Notes: generated by a model from the sequence alone, not told the origin. Numbered from the stretch's first letter, positions 17,659 through 25,932 are shown. The stretch is DNA of 64,000 nt from Pseudomonas entomophila (GCF_013523165.1 NZ_JAAMQI010000001.1:124001-188000), one strand, 5' to 3'. Made by a program: numbers and translations.

Positions 17659-18834
17659 TCAGCCGCCATCGAGCTTCAACGCGTGCTCGAGCATCCCGAC
17701 CATGTCGGGCCCATCCTGGTGAATCCACTTGCCGTAGTGCTTCCAGATCATCGCGGTCGACGTATGTCCCATCTGATCCGCTATCCAGTCCAACGGAACC
17801 GCGCCCGTGCTGAGCATCTGACTCGCATAGGTATGTCGGCAGTTGTTCGGCCCTCGGTACCGTACGCCAACTTTCTCCAGATGCCCCCGCCACCAGGTCT
17901 TGATCAACACATCCGAACTGGTCCAGGCGGCACCGGTCGTCGTCTTGTGGAAGACGAAGCGCAACCGTTGCTTCCTGATCGTACGGTTGTCGCGGTCAGT
18001 GACCTCGACGTCGACGGGCGCTTGCCCCTTGGTGAAACGGACCTGCGCCTGCAACGCCTCCAGCGCCGGCCGCATCAGACGAACTTCACGCGTCGAGCGC
18101 CGTGTCTTGGTAACCCGGTAGTGACTGCGAACCTGGGATCGCCGAAACCTCAGCGTGCCCGTCTCCAAGTCGACATCCTCCCATGCCAGTGAAATGGCTT
18201 CCGACACCCTCGGGCCCGTCCACATCATGAACTGGATCAAGTTGATCTCCTGTTGGAAGTCAGGGTCGTCCTGGAGAATGCGCTCGATTTCGCTGCGGGC
18301 GAAGGGATCTGGGTCATCAGCATCCGGAAGCCTGACGGTGATCCCTTCGGTTGGATCGTGCGCCGTTCTGTTGCACGTGCGGTACAGGGTAAAGATCTGG
18401 CGCATCAAGCTGACGATTTCGCGGATCGTCTTGTTGTGCAGCTTTGGCATCAGCTCTTTCTGAATCCAGGCCTGTAGATCCAAGTGAGTGATCTGATCAG
18501 CCTGACGCTTACCCCACCTGGGAGCGATATGATTGCGGACCTTGCTCTCGTAGGCCAAGAAACCCGACCAGGCCATCTCGTTGCGCTTGATATCGAGCCA
18601 CAGCTCGATGAAGTGACCCAGCGTATTGGTCTTCACCCGTGGTGAATCGGGGAAGTGCCGGGCGTAATTGAACGTCCCTTCCTGAATTTCGAAGTTGATG
18701 ATGCCGATCAAGCGCTCCGCACGCGCGACATTCGCGGGGGAGGCCAGCCCTGGGATGGTTTCTCGGCACAGTTCGCCTTTATATCGAAAATACACGCGCA
18801 CATGATTGCCGCGTACCTCTACGCCATCTGCCAT
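17659..18834 (-). CDS. Tyrosine-family phage integrase
   Basis: A 391-residue site-specific recombinase, adjacent to attL as expected. The N-terminal 60 residues resemble an arm-binding domain (DUF3596-like), followed by the SAM-like core-binding domain. Catalytic residues visible are R209 in TGPRVSEAI, a candidate K243, R333 in NNCRHTYAS, H357 in MGHTS and the nucleophile Y367 in KHYGKW. The first His of the HxxR box is replaced (N330), a change also familiar in other phage integrases. It catalyses integration into, and with an unidentified excisionase excision from, the tRNA-Leu site. Confidence 0.95.
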   Translation of the reverse strand: MADGVEVRGNHVRVYFRYKGELCRETIPGLASPANVARAERLIGIINFEIQEGTFNYARHFPDSPRVKTNTLGHFIELWLDIKRNEMAWSGFLAYESKVRNHIAPRWGKRQADQITHLDLQAWIQKELMPKLHNKTIREIVSLMRQIFTLYRTCNRTAHDPTEGITVRLPDADDPDPFARSEIERILQDDPDFQQEINLIQFMMWTGPRVSEAISLAWEDVDLETGTLRFRRSQVRSHYRVTKTRRSTREVRLMRPALEALQAQVRFTKGQAPVDVEVTDRDNRTIRKQRLRFVFHKTTTGAAWTSSDVLIKTWWRGHLEKVGVRYRGPNNCRHTYASQMLSTGAVPLDWIADQMGHTSTAMIWKHYGKWIHQDGPDMVGMLEHALKLDGG

Positions 18835-18931
18835 CGAATCATTCTCTAAACCAGCAACGGCCCAGTGTATGGGCCGTCGTAAAAGAAGACGCGCGCCTCG
18901 ACCCAGAAGATCGAGCGCTCAGTTCTGGACG

Positions 18932-19069
18932 TCAGCCCCTACCTACCGAGCGGCCGCGATGAATGAAGCGCGAACGTCCAGACCTCCAGCCTCCGAGCGG
19001 ACGCAGCCGATCGGCCGACCCTGCTGTGCTAGTCTTGGCCCCGCTGACGTCAGGGGTTCGTGATTGCAT
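18932..19069 (-). CDS. Possible small phage peptide behind a duplicated ribosome-binding site
   Basis: A 45-residue frame starting MQSRTPDVSG. Its leader CCAAGGAGAAGCGAC and the following ATGCAA are the same as those in front of the P-loop gene at 19942, which argues that the start is used. The peptide is Arg/Gly/Ser-rich with no recognisable domain. A competing 63-residue frame covers 18943-19134. An excisionase would be expected near here, but nothing in the peptide shows a helix-turn-helix. The stretch between it and the integrase start (18835-18931) holds nothing else that I can see. Confidence 0.3.
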   Translation of the reverse strand: MQSRTPDVSGAKTSTAGSADRLRPLGGWRSGRSRFIHRGRSVGRG

Positions 19070-19130
19070 GTCGCTTCTCCTTGGGGTGGGTCCGGCGTCC
19101 AGGAGTTGCCGCTCCTGGACGCCATCTTCT

Positions 19131-19346
19131 TCACTCGGCCGTAGCCGCCGAGTCCTGGGTAATGAGCGCGATCACCTCATGTCTGTCCTTCGCATACGCG
19201 AACGGTTGCGTCGCGCCCGGCCGGGTGATGGGGTAACGCGCATGCGGCAGACGACATTCGGCCACCGTGTAGCCGCTGTCGCTGATCCAGCACCTGGGGA
19301 TGACCTGGCCCTCCTGGTTTCGCTTGACCTTCCACTTCATTGCCAT
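19131..19346 (-). CDS. Hypothetical small phage protein
   Basis: A 71-residue basic protein (MAMKWKVKRNQEG...). It overlaps the end of the upstream P-loop/DUF7673 gene by 10 bp, typical of tightly packed phage early operons. The composition is host-like and the frame is clean, with a mixture of aromatic and charged residues that looks like a real folded peptide. I do not recognise a family. Confidence 0.6.
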   Translation of the reverse strand: MAMKWKVKRNQEGQVIPRCWISDSGYTVAECRLPHARYPITRPGATQPFAYAKDRHEVIALITQDSAATAE

Positions 19347-19942
19347 AGCGCCACCAGCCGATCGAAGACCTGCCGTCCATCAGGCAGGTACTCATGCACA
19401 TCCTGCTCCGGAACCTGATCCAATCGCAGAACCGCCATGCAGTCCTCGAACACCTGCGCATCCAGAGCACGCAACGCGGTCAGCTCGAACGGAAACGCCT
19501 GGCTGTCGTACAACCCCAGCAGCACGCGCCCGACCACTTGGCCCTGACCAGTCTGCTGCAACGCCACCGGAACCAACCGCTCCAACGCCGCCAGTCCCGC
19601 CGCCTTGACGGCCGGCCGCTGCGCGTCCAGGCGGTCGAGCTCGTCGAAGAAGGGGGCAAGCGCGTCGATCGCTGCAGGGGTCGAAAGCACGACGTGGACG
19701 ACCATCGATGCCGGCATCCCCGTCCAGTCGCGCATCGCCTCCAGACACGCCTGCGAACAGTCGTCGACGAAGACGTGCCGCTCGCCGCGACGGGCCGCCG
19801 CCATGACCCCTCGCTTCAGCGACTCGACGCTGCTGCCGGACCCCTCCAGAATCTTGTCGCCGACGCCGAACTCGCTGGCCATCTGACGCAGCCGCGTCGT
19901 TTTCCCAGAGCCTTCCGGCCCACGAATCACATCGAATTGCAT
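19337..19942 (-). CDS. P-loop NTPase fused to a DUF7673-like domain
   Basis: A 201-residue protein starting at 19942 behind a strong AAGGAG site; the frame open to 20155 is rejected. Residues 8-16 are a clear P-loop (GPEGSGKTT), followed by HVFVDDCSQ, a plausible Walker B. From about residue 120 the sequence changes to a DUF7673-like helical module (LERLVPVALQQTGQGQVVGRVLLGLYD...), usually seen as a stand-alone phage/plasmid protein of about 90-100 residues. It lies directly after the primase-helicase in the early operon, so a role in phage DNA metabolism is possible. No specific activity is claimed. Confidence 0.7.
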   Translation of the reverse strand: MQFDVIRGPEGSGKTTRLRQMASEFGVGDKILEGSGSSVESLKRGVMAAARRGERHVFVDDCSQACLEAMRDWTGMPASMVVHVVLSTPAAIDALAPFFDELDRLDAQRPAVKAAGLAALERLVPVALQQTGQGQVVGRVLLGLYDSQAFPFELTALRALDAQVFEDCMAVLRLDQVPEQDVHEYLPDGRQVFDRLVALWQ

Positions 19943-19991
19943 GTCGCTTCTCCTTGGTCGAAGTGCCCGGACGTTGCCGCGTCCGAGCGGT

Positions 19992-22715
19992 TCAGCCGGC
20001 CTTGAACAGCCAGCATTTAACGGTCGTCGCGCGCCGTGCCGCCTCGGGCACGCGCTGGTTGAAAGCGGCCCGCACACCACTGTCGACGGCGCGATTGGCC
20101 TCGATGAAAGGGCGGGATTTGCTGTTGCGCAGCAACGTGCGCAGGGTGCCGGCATCGGCCAGCTTCTGTTTGTGCTCGGCCGCTCGCTCGCAGAACTCGT
20201 TGAGGTTCACGGCGATCACCTCCGGTTTCTTGCTGTGGTCGACCACCGGCTCGTCGCTCAGCGACTCCAGGTAGTCGAACACCTCCCAGAACTCCGCGAC
20301 CTCCTTCGGATCGGCGTTCACCGCCTGCTGACGACCCAGCGCCATGGCGCGCAGCTCACGCAGCACCGCGTCGTGCTGCCGATCGCTCATCGACACCACC
20401 AGGCGCAAGGCATCCACCAGCGCCATCATCTGGGCGTGGTTCTTGATGATCCGCTCGACACGAATCTCACGCAGTTCGCGCAGCGCCTGCTCGTGGACGC
20501 CCACTTGGCCCCTGAACCGTTCCATCACCTGGTGCTCGGCCTTGGCGGCGAGCAGCAGGAAATGACTCACCTCACTGGCCTGCAAGTGGTTCAGGTTGTC
20601 CGCCGCCGCGCGGCTCTCGCTGGTGACGTCCGGCCGGACGAAGTGCAGCTTCACGATCCGCGTGAGGATCGCCTCGGACGCCACCACCGAGGCGTTCTGG
20701 CTGAACACCAGCGTCGACCGGAAGGGTGGCGCGTTGGTGTCGTTGCCGCCGTTCTTCACGCCGGTCAGCCCCAGGCCGCGGCCATTAAACAGCGGCTTGA
20801 ACTGATCGAAGTCGAATGACTTGACCGCGCCGCCCTCCGCATCGCTGCGATCGGCTTCGAGCATCACCACCGGCATGCCCGAAGTCTGACTCAGCCAACG
20901 GCGCAGGCCGGCCTTGGTCATCTTCACCGGGTCGTCGCCTTCCTCGTCCTGGCGCCCGAGCAGCTTCCACAGGAACATCAACAGCGTGGACTTGCCAGCG
21001 CCGGCCTCGCCCGTTACTTCCAGGAAGGGGAACGACTGGAACCCGGCGCGGATCTGCTCGGCGAATAACGAGCCGAACCAGAAGGCGAGGGCGATCACGC
21101 CCTGCGTGCCGAAGCACGTCCACAGCCAGTCGAACCACTGCGGCCGATACGCCGTCAGGTCGCGATTGATCTCCAGGCGGATGGACTTCTGCAGCGTCTT
21201 CAGGCGCAGGCCCTTGAACTCGAAGTAATCCTCCGCATTCACCTCCTCGAGCACGCCGCCGCGTACCGCCAGGTCACCGAACACGTAGCAGCCGTGTTCC
21301 TTGCTGTAGCCGACGTAATCGATCGTCTTGACCGTCTTCAGCCCGAACAGCTGCTGCTGCATGATCCGGTCGAGCTGCGCGCCGGTGCCGGTATACACCG
21401 CACCCGCCGCCATGCTGAGCAGGCGCTTCTTGAACTCGCTGGCAGCGGCCACCTGGCCACCGGTGAAGGTGTTCAGCACGCTTGGCTCATCGTGCGGGAA
21501 GTCCACCCGGAAGTAGTACCAGGACTCGTCCGTCACCTCGTTGCGCTGGAAGTACAGCGCCTGCGGATAACAGTTGGCGATCTCGATCACCGCCCCACAT
21601 TGGCGCAGAGCCTTGTCACGCCGCTGACGGTCGTTGAGCAGCAGGTCTTCGTGGCGCTCCGACTCGTCGAGCTGTTGCAGTGCCTTGTTGAACTTGTCGA
21701 CGTCCATCTTGAACCAGTACAAGCGGTTCTCGAACGCGAAGTGAAAGTCCTGGCGCTCCCGCCAGTCGTACATCAGCACGCCTTTCTCGGCGGCACTGTC
21801 GGCCAGCAGCAGGCTGCCGTGGTAACGCGCCTCGCGCAGATCGGCCTCGACGCGCTGCTGACGCTTGTCAGCGTCAATGAAGTGCCAGCGCTGGTGCAGG
21901 TCGTTCCAGTCCACCTTGCGGCCACGCTGGGGGATCTGCGCCGCCTCGCAGACGAAGCCCAGCTCGCGCGCCAAAGCGGCATGCTTGCGGGTGTAGCGGT
22001 GCGCACCGGGCTCGTTGTCCAGCGCCCAGATCAACCGAGGCAGCTTCCGGCCGTGCTCCGCGCACAGGGTGGCCAGGGCCTTGAGCGAAGCATGCGGAAA
22101 TGCGCCCGAACTCATCGCCGATACCGCGTCCAGGTCATGATGCAACAACGCAATGGCGTCGAAGATGCCCTCGACGATCCACAGCTCGTCGACCTCGAGC
22201 AGATTCACCGACGGTGGGCACCACCAGTACCCCTTCGGCGACTGGCCGGGCGCGAAGCGTGCCTTCTTCTTGCCGAAACGATGGGGCCGATCGATCAGCC
22301 GCTCCCAATAGCCGCCATGCTCGAGCGCAAAGCGCACGGTGGCGCTGCCGATCTGCAAACGCGCATCCCAATAGGTGTCCTGCGTATACCACCCCTGAAT
22401 CAACGTTAGGTCAAAGCCGCGCGCATTGCGCAAATACGCGTCGCCTGCCGCATGAGGAGCGTCCTGACGGCTCGGGTAGCGCTTGCTGTAATCATCGAAG
22501 AGGTCGTCGAACAGCTCCTTGACGTGCCACTGCTCACCGCACTTGCTCTCCCGGCCGCACTTGATGAACCACGGCTCGTCAGCACGCGTGTACAGCTCCG
22601 TTTTCCCGCAGTTCGGGCACGTGCCCTTGCGCAGGTACTGCGTCCCCTGGATGGGTTTGAGGCCGTACTGATGCTTGAGCCTGTGCAGGACTTCGTCACG
22701 TACGGCAGGGTCCAT
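19992..22715 (-). CDS. Phage P4-type primase-helicase (zinc finger, Toprim, P-loop helicase)
   Basis: A 907-residue replication protein. An N-terminal zinc ribbon uses C33, C36, C53 and C59. A Toprim primase region follows (LWIVEGIFDAIAL, then IWALDNEP). The C-terminal half has the helicase P-loop TGEAGAGKST and VVMLEADRS, then a sensor-like LVFSQN. The design resembles P4 alpha rather than the P2 gpA nickase, implying theta-type replication from a recognised origin. The start is ATG 22715 with GGTGAAAAG upstream; a GTG at 22724 overlapping the previous stop is an alternative. Confidence 0.85.
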   Translation of the reverse strand: MDPAVRDEVLHRLKHQYGLKPIQGTQYLRKGTCPNCGKTELYTRADEPWFIKCGRESKCGEQWHVKELFDDLFDDYSKRYPSRQDAPHAAGDAYLRNARGFDLTLIQGWYTQDTYWDARLQIGSATVRFALEHGGYWERLIDRPHRFGKKKARFAPGQSPKGYWWCPPSVNLLEVDELWIVEGIFDAIALLHHDLDAVSAMSSGAFPHASLKALATLCAEHGRKLPRLIWALDNEPGAHRYTRKHAALARELGFVCEAAQIPQRGRKVDWNDLHQRWHFIDADKRQQRVEADLREARYHGSLLLADSAAEKGVLMYDWRERQDFHFAFENRLYWFKMDVDKFNKALQQLDESERHEDLLLNDRQRRDKALRQCGAVIEIANCYPQALYFQRNEVTDESWYYFRVDFPHDEPSVLNTFTGGQVAAASEFKKRLLSMAAGAVYTGTGAQLDRIMQQQLFGLKTVKTIDYVGYSKEHGCYVFGDLAVRGGVLEEVNAEDYFEFKGLRLKTLQKSIRLEINRDLTAYRPQWFDWLWTCFGTQGVIALAFWFGSLFAEQIRAGFQSFPFLEVTGEAGAGKSTLLMFLWKLLGRQDEEGDDPVKMTKAGLRRWLSQTSGMPVVMLEADRSDAEGGAVKSFDFDQFKPLFNGRGLGLTGVKNGGNDTNAPPFRSTLVFSQNASVVASEAILTRIVKLHFVRPDVTSESRAAADNLNHLQASEVSHFLLLAAKAEHQVMERFRGQVGVHEQALRELREIRVERIIKNHAQMMALVDALRLVVSMSDRQHDAVLRELRAMALGRQQAVNADPKEVAEFWEVFDYLESLSDEPVVDHSKKPEVIAVNLNEFCERAAEHKQKLADAGTLRTLLRNSKSRPFIEANRAVDSGVRAAFNQRVPEAARRATTVKCWLFKAG

Positions 22716-22720
22716 GCTTT

Positions 22721-22963
22721 TCACCGTACGGACTCCGACGACTGCGCCAGCTGCTTGCGCAGCGCATGGCGGGTACGGCCGATGCCAGCGAGGTGCGGAT
22801 GGTCGGCGAGCACCTTCGGCGCGCGTGCCCCGCAGGGCACATGCCGGTAGCGATCGGAGAACCACAGCTCGGCCATGATCACGTCGAACTGGCTGCTCAG
22901 CCAGTCCAGGTAGTGCCTGGCCTGGCGTTCGTCCAGTTCCAGGCGGAGGGTGATGTTGCTCAT
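22721..22963 (-). CDS. Hypothetical phage early protein
   Basis: An 80-residue protein (MSNITLRLELDERQ...) starting at 22963 with AGGTGG upstream; a GTG three codons earlier is less likely. It has a short beta-strand-like N-terminus, a helical middle (ARHYLDWLSSQFDVIMAELW) and an Arg-rich tail. Its stop overlaps the possible GTG start of the primase-helicase, so the two are probably co-translated. Family not recognised. Confidence 0.6.
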   Translation of the reverse strand: MSNITLRLELDERQARHYLDWLSSQFDVIMAELWFSDRYRHVPCGARAPKVLADHPHLAGIGRTRHALRKQLAQSSESVR

Positions 22964-23033
22964 GTCAGCCACCTATCGAGTGCAGTTCACCCTTACCCAC
23001 GTGAAGACGGGGTATCGGGTCGTCGAGCGTGGG

Positions 23034-23408
23034 TTAGCGGGAGAGGGTGGAGCGTTGCAGCAGGTGCAGCGGCAGAACGCGGGCAGGGACTTCGTGGCAC
23101 GCCTGCGTCTGCCTGTCGAAAATCACGAACAAGGGGCTGCCGATACGGCTGTGCGGACACACGCCCAGCACCGTCAGGCGTTCGCTGGCCGACCGCTCGA
23201 ACTCGGCCACGGCCAGTTCGGCGACCCGTTGCACCAGGTGAGCGGGCACTTCCAGTGAGTGAGCCAGGTAGTGCTTGCAGCACTCCATCACCTGGGCGTC
23301 ACCCGACAGGAACTGGTCGCGTCGACGCATCAGGTACGCGACGGCGGCTTGCTGCATGGCTTGGCGGTAGTCACGGGTCGGGTTGGTGGTCAAGGTCAGG
23401 GTGTTCAT
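23034..23408 (-). CDS. Hypothetical phage early protein
   Basis: A 124-residue protein starting MNTLTLTTNPTRDYRQAMQQA. Several Cys and His residues are present (ECCKHYLAHS, VCPHSR), but without a clean zinc-finger spacing. The start overlaps the end of the Ogr-like gene by 4 bp, so it belongs to the same early operon. Similar short genes occur next to ogr in Pseudomonas P2-like prophages; function unknown. Confidence 0.65.
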   Translation of the reverse strand: MNTLTLTTNPTRDYRQAMQQAAVAYLMRRRDQFLSGDAQVMECCKHYLAHSLEVPAHLVQRVAELAVAEFERSASERLTVLGVCPHSRIGSPLFVIFDRQTQACHEVPARVLPLHLLQRSTLSR

Positions 23409-23698
23409 GCGTGTACAGTCTCCATATCCAGCAGGTCGAGTAGGTCAGGTTGATCATCGGCCGATCGCATCGCCTGACGGCGCATGGCGATCGGTGCCAA
23501 AGGCAGCTGAACGGTCGGGTTCGGCATGCCGCTGGGGCTCATTTCATGCGTCATTTCGAACTGCGCCCGCACCGACCAGCCGCAGGCTTCGTTGACGCAT
23601 TGCAGGTAGGCGATGCGCAAGAAGATGTGCGTGCCTTCGCTGGTGCGGATGCGCATGCGGCCCGCGCAGTGGGGGCACACCAGCTTGTAGGTGCTCAC
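23405..23698 (-). CDS. ogr: Ogr/Delta-type zinc-finger activator of late transcription
   Basis: A 97-residue protein whose first 50 residues carry the Ogr/Delta zinc finger: C8-x2-C11-x22-C34-x4-C39, exactly the spacing of P2 Ogr. The tail is longer than in P2 Ogr (72 aa). These proteins bind upstream of phage late promoters and recruit the host RNA polymerase alpha subunit. Three matching TGTA-N11-TACA sites occur in front of late genes in this prophage. It overlaps both neighbours by 4 bp in the early operon. Confidence 0.85.
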   Translation of the reverse strand: MSTYKLVCPHCAGRMRIRTSEGTHIFLRIAYLQCVNEACGWSVRAQFEMTHEMSPSGMPNPTVQLPLAPIAMRRQAMRSADDQPDLLDLLDMETVHA

Positions 23699-24168
23699 TG
23701 CGTAGTCTCCCTTCGATACAGCTGAAGAGTTGCCATGATCTCTGCCTGGCGTGCGGCCAGGTGTCGGGTGTGCGCCGCCATGATGATCTTCGCCTCGGCG
23801 TCTTCGATGACGCCGTCCTCCAGCGCCTTGGCGATGATCTGGTCGACGACTCCACGCTTGGCGGCCGTACGTACCGTCCGGCTGTAGAGGTCGACGTTGT
23901 CCAGCGTCTCCGGCTGAGCCAGTGGCACGAACATGCCGCCGTACAGCTGGGCGATGTACTCGGGCAGGAAGGTGGTGCCCGCGTCTTGCTCCAGTACATG
24001 GATCTGGTCAGGGCTGAGCGGGCGGCTGCCGGCGTTTTCGTAGACGTGGTTGTCGAAGCGCTTGAGCGGGTAGCCCAGGCGCGCCGCGGCGCACTCGCGA
24101 CCGCCTGGAAAGGCGCAGACCACGGCGCTGACGACCTGGCGGAGCGTTTCTAGCACGGGGCGTTTCAT
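23695..24168 (-). CDS. YmfL/CII-like phage regulatory protein
   Basis: A 157-residue protein resembling the YmfL family of phage regulators. The N-terminal half has a helix-turn-helix-like region (VCAFPGGRECAAARLGYPLKRFDNHVYENAG) and the second half is largely helical. Such proteins sit just downstream of the cro-like gene in many lysogenic phages and are compared with CII. Here it follows the small DNA-binding gene at 24198-24407 and precedes ogr, so it fits a lysis-lysogeny decision role. Confidence 0.65.
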   Translation of the reverse strand: MKRPVLETLRQVVSAVVCAFPGGRECAAARLGYPLKRFDNHVYENAGSRPLSPDQIHVLEQDAGTTFLPEYIAQLYGGMFVPLAQPETLDNVDLYSRTVRTAAKRGVVDQIIAKALEDGVIEDAEAKIIMAAHTRHLAARQAEIMATLQLYRRETTQ

Positions 24169-24197
24169 GTTCTGGTTTTCTCCGTGAGCGAGGTCGT

Positions 24198-24407
24198 CTA
24201 CCGTGCGGTTTCGCCGCGTTTGATACCGAGCAGTACGGCTGCCCTGTGGGATTCGCCTCGACGACCTTTTTTCCGACCATTCAAAAGGTCACTGACTAGG
24301 TTTTTGTTGAGTCCGTGCTGGCGACAAAACTCAGCGATCGACATGCCGACTCTGTCCAGCTCGGAGCGAGCTTGCTCAGGTGTAAGAGGTGCGTGCATAG
24401 TGTTCAT
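24198..24407 (-). CDS. Small helix-turn-helix protein, BcepMu gp16-like (Cro position)
   Basis: A 69-residue DNA-binding protein. The helix-turn-helix is MSIAEFCRQHGLNKNLVSDL, followed by the basic LNGRKKGRRGESHRAAVLLGIKRG typical of BcepMu gp16-like phage proteins. It is divergent from the repressor, the place of Cro. Its first codons (ATGAACACT) are themselves part of the 10-bp repeat array upstream, so autoregulation is likely. A second ATG at 24398 is an alternative start. Confidence 0.7.
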   Translation of the reverse strand: MNTMHAPLTPEQARSELDRVGMSIAEFCRQHGLNKNLVSDLLNGRKKGRRGESHRAAVLLGIKRGETAR

Positions 24408-24490
24408 CTGTGTTCAAACGTGTTCATTTGATGATGATTATGCACCCATTCGCGTGCATGTCAAAGGGTTTTTGCGTGCAAACGAGTGCA
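24391..24490. promoter_or_regulatory. Divergent operator region with two repeat families
   Basis: GTGTTCA occurs three times at 24400, 24410 and 24420, an exact 10-bp period (one helical turn). A second motif GCGTGCA occurs at 24391, 24452 and 24474, with a variant GAGTGCA at 24484. The copy at 24471-24482 is a perfect palindrome TTTGC-GT-GCAAA. The region separates the repressor from the Cro-position gene, so these are probably their two operator sets. Confidence 0.65.
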
Positions 24491-24796
24491 ATAGGTGAGC
24501 GCCTGCGTGAAGAGCGCGAGCGACTTGGGCTGAACCAGGAAGAGCTTGGCCAGCGTGGCGGGGTGAACCGAAACACCCAGGGCAAGTACGAAAAAAGTGA
24601 GCGCAGCCCTGACGCGACCTACCTGGCAGCCGTTGCCGAATGCGGCGTGGACGTGCTCTATGTCGTCACCGGCGCACGCCAGATGCGCTTGGATGCCATG
24701 ACGACCGAGGGGGCACGGTTGCTAGAACTCCTGTCCAGAATCGACGAGGCTGATCAGGCCATTCTTCTGCGTACTGCCGCCGCATTTGCAAAGTGA
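24476..24796 (+). CDS. XRE-family phage repressor (short C-type)
   Basis: A 106-residue repressor with an HTH_3 domain (IGERLREERERLGLNQEELG, then VNRNTQGKYEKSER) and a helical C-terminus likely to dimerise. No LexA-type peptidase domain is present, so induction would not use RecA-mediated cleavage of this protein. Several in-frame starts exist; GTG 24476 is chosen because AAAGGG lies 7 bp upstream, whereas ATG 24458 has no ribosome-binding site. It is divergent from the Cro-position gene, over a shared operator. Confidence 0.8.
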   Translation: MQTSAIGERLREERERLGLNQEELGQRGGVNRNTQGKYEKSERSPDATYLAAVAECGVDVLYVVTGARQMRLDAMTTEGARLLELLSRIDEADQAILLRTAAAFAK

Positions 24797-24997
24797 TCTT
24801 GCAACTGACAGATCCTGAAACCATTCCGGCGTACTAAGCCTCTAGCCCGAACGTTTCTAATTCCTACCGCCACTGCATACGCAAAACCCCACGCGTGAGG
24901 ACACGGTGTACAGGTCACCTTGCCATCATGGGCATGGTGACGCGCGGATGCAGCGCACCGGCCATGGTGGTCGGTGATTTTGTCGAGGACGATCGGA

Positions 24998-25849
24998 ATG
25001 GAAGAAGTTATAGGACCATTGTCAGTGCTAGCGGCAACCGCGTTGGTATGGTGGGGCTCGGTCAGACACTTACGGCGAAAGGGTAAGGGCGCCATCACCC
25101 GCCATGTACTGGGGTGTGTCAGCGGCTTGGTCGCTGGATTCTTAACGTTGATTGTCTGGGCAATCCTGATCCCAGATGCCAAGAAGCCGCCGGAGTCTGC
25201 ACGAGTAGAGTCAGCCGCCACGCTGCCCGATCCGGCGCCCGACGTGGCGAATGCCGAGGCCGCCAACCCCCCCGTCACCTATACGATCACCCAAGACGAC
25301 CATCGCAGCGGCAGACCACGTAAAGTCGAGGCCGTGCTGTCGCACCGAGTATCTGAGTCAGAGCTCGAAAAGGTTGCACGTGCCATCCGAGATGATTTTA
25401 ACGGTACGCCGCTGCGCACGTTCATTGGTCTGCGTGTAGAGGGCCAAGTCGACCGTGCCTACTGGGCTAACGCAAGCTTCCAGCCGGACTATCAGGCCTC
25501 GATCATCGGCCTCGATGCCAAGGCTTACCGCACGCTGGCCGACCTCGATCTCGACTCGTATCCAACCATGATCAGCAGCTGGATGCAGGATGGCAGCCTG
25601 GGCCACTTGATGGTGCTCTACAAAGTAAAGAATACCTACAAACTCGATCGTATCTTCCCGGATGGAGGCAAGCGAACCGAGACCTACCTCGCCAAGAGCC
25701 TCGACGGCCAGCGCCTGCGCTTGCAGCAGCCCGACGACGAGAACGGCGAATACTACGTGCTGCTCCCCAATGGTGACCTGGAAGGCTGGAGCAGCAACGG
25801 CAAGTACGCACACCTGCCGCAATTCAAGGCCCCACCTGCGCGCCACTAA
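24998..25849 (+). CDS. Membrane-anchored accessory protein of the prophage
   Basis: A 283-residue protein with two N-terminal transmembrane segments (residues about 5-20 and 38-62), a Pro/Ala-rich linker, and a soluble C-terminal domain (from about residue 95) rich in beta-strand patterns. The start at ATG 24998 has CGAGGAC upstream. It sits between the repressor and the late genes in its own orientation, the typical place for a lysogenic-conversion gene. Its N-terminal 50 residues closely resemble a 74-residue host protein encoded at 53996-54220 (shared LVWWG, RR-x-G-x-G, RHV-x-GC). The C-terminal domain is unrecognised. Confidence 0.7.
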   Translation: MEEVIGPLSVLAATALVWWGSVRHLRRKGKGAITRHVLGCVSGLVAGFLTLIVWAILIPDAKKPPESARVESAATLPDPAPDVANAEAANPPVTYTITQDDHRSGRPRKVEAVLSHRVSESELEKVARAIRDDFNGTPLRTFIGLRVEGQVDRAYWANASFQPDYQASIIGLDAKAYRTLADLDLDSYPTMISSWMQDGSLGHLMVLYKVKNTYKLDRIFPDGGKRTETYLAKSLDGQRLRLQQPDDENGEYYVLLPNGDLEGWSSNGKYAHLPQFKAPPARH

Positions 25850-25932
25850 GCACACGACACCCGTACTCCCGCGTTATCTCGATGGTGCCCAGCCACAGGG
25901 CACTGAGTAATGGCGAATCCGGAGTATCGGTT

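Noticed and set aside
18943..19134. A 63-residue frame in the phage early operon
   Set aside because: It overlaps the 71-residue gene by 4 bp, but it conflicts with the 45-residue frame that has the better ribosome-binding site, and I recognise no family. Kept out as unsupported.
24912..24945. Hairpin GTCACC/GGTGAC upstream of the accessory membrane gene
   Set aside because: The stem has internal mismatches and no T-run; not strong enough to call a terminator or operator.
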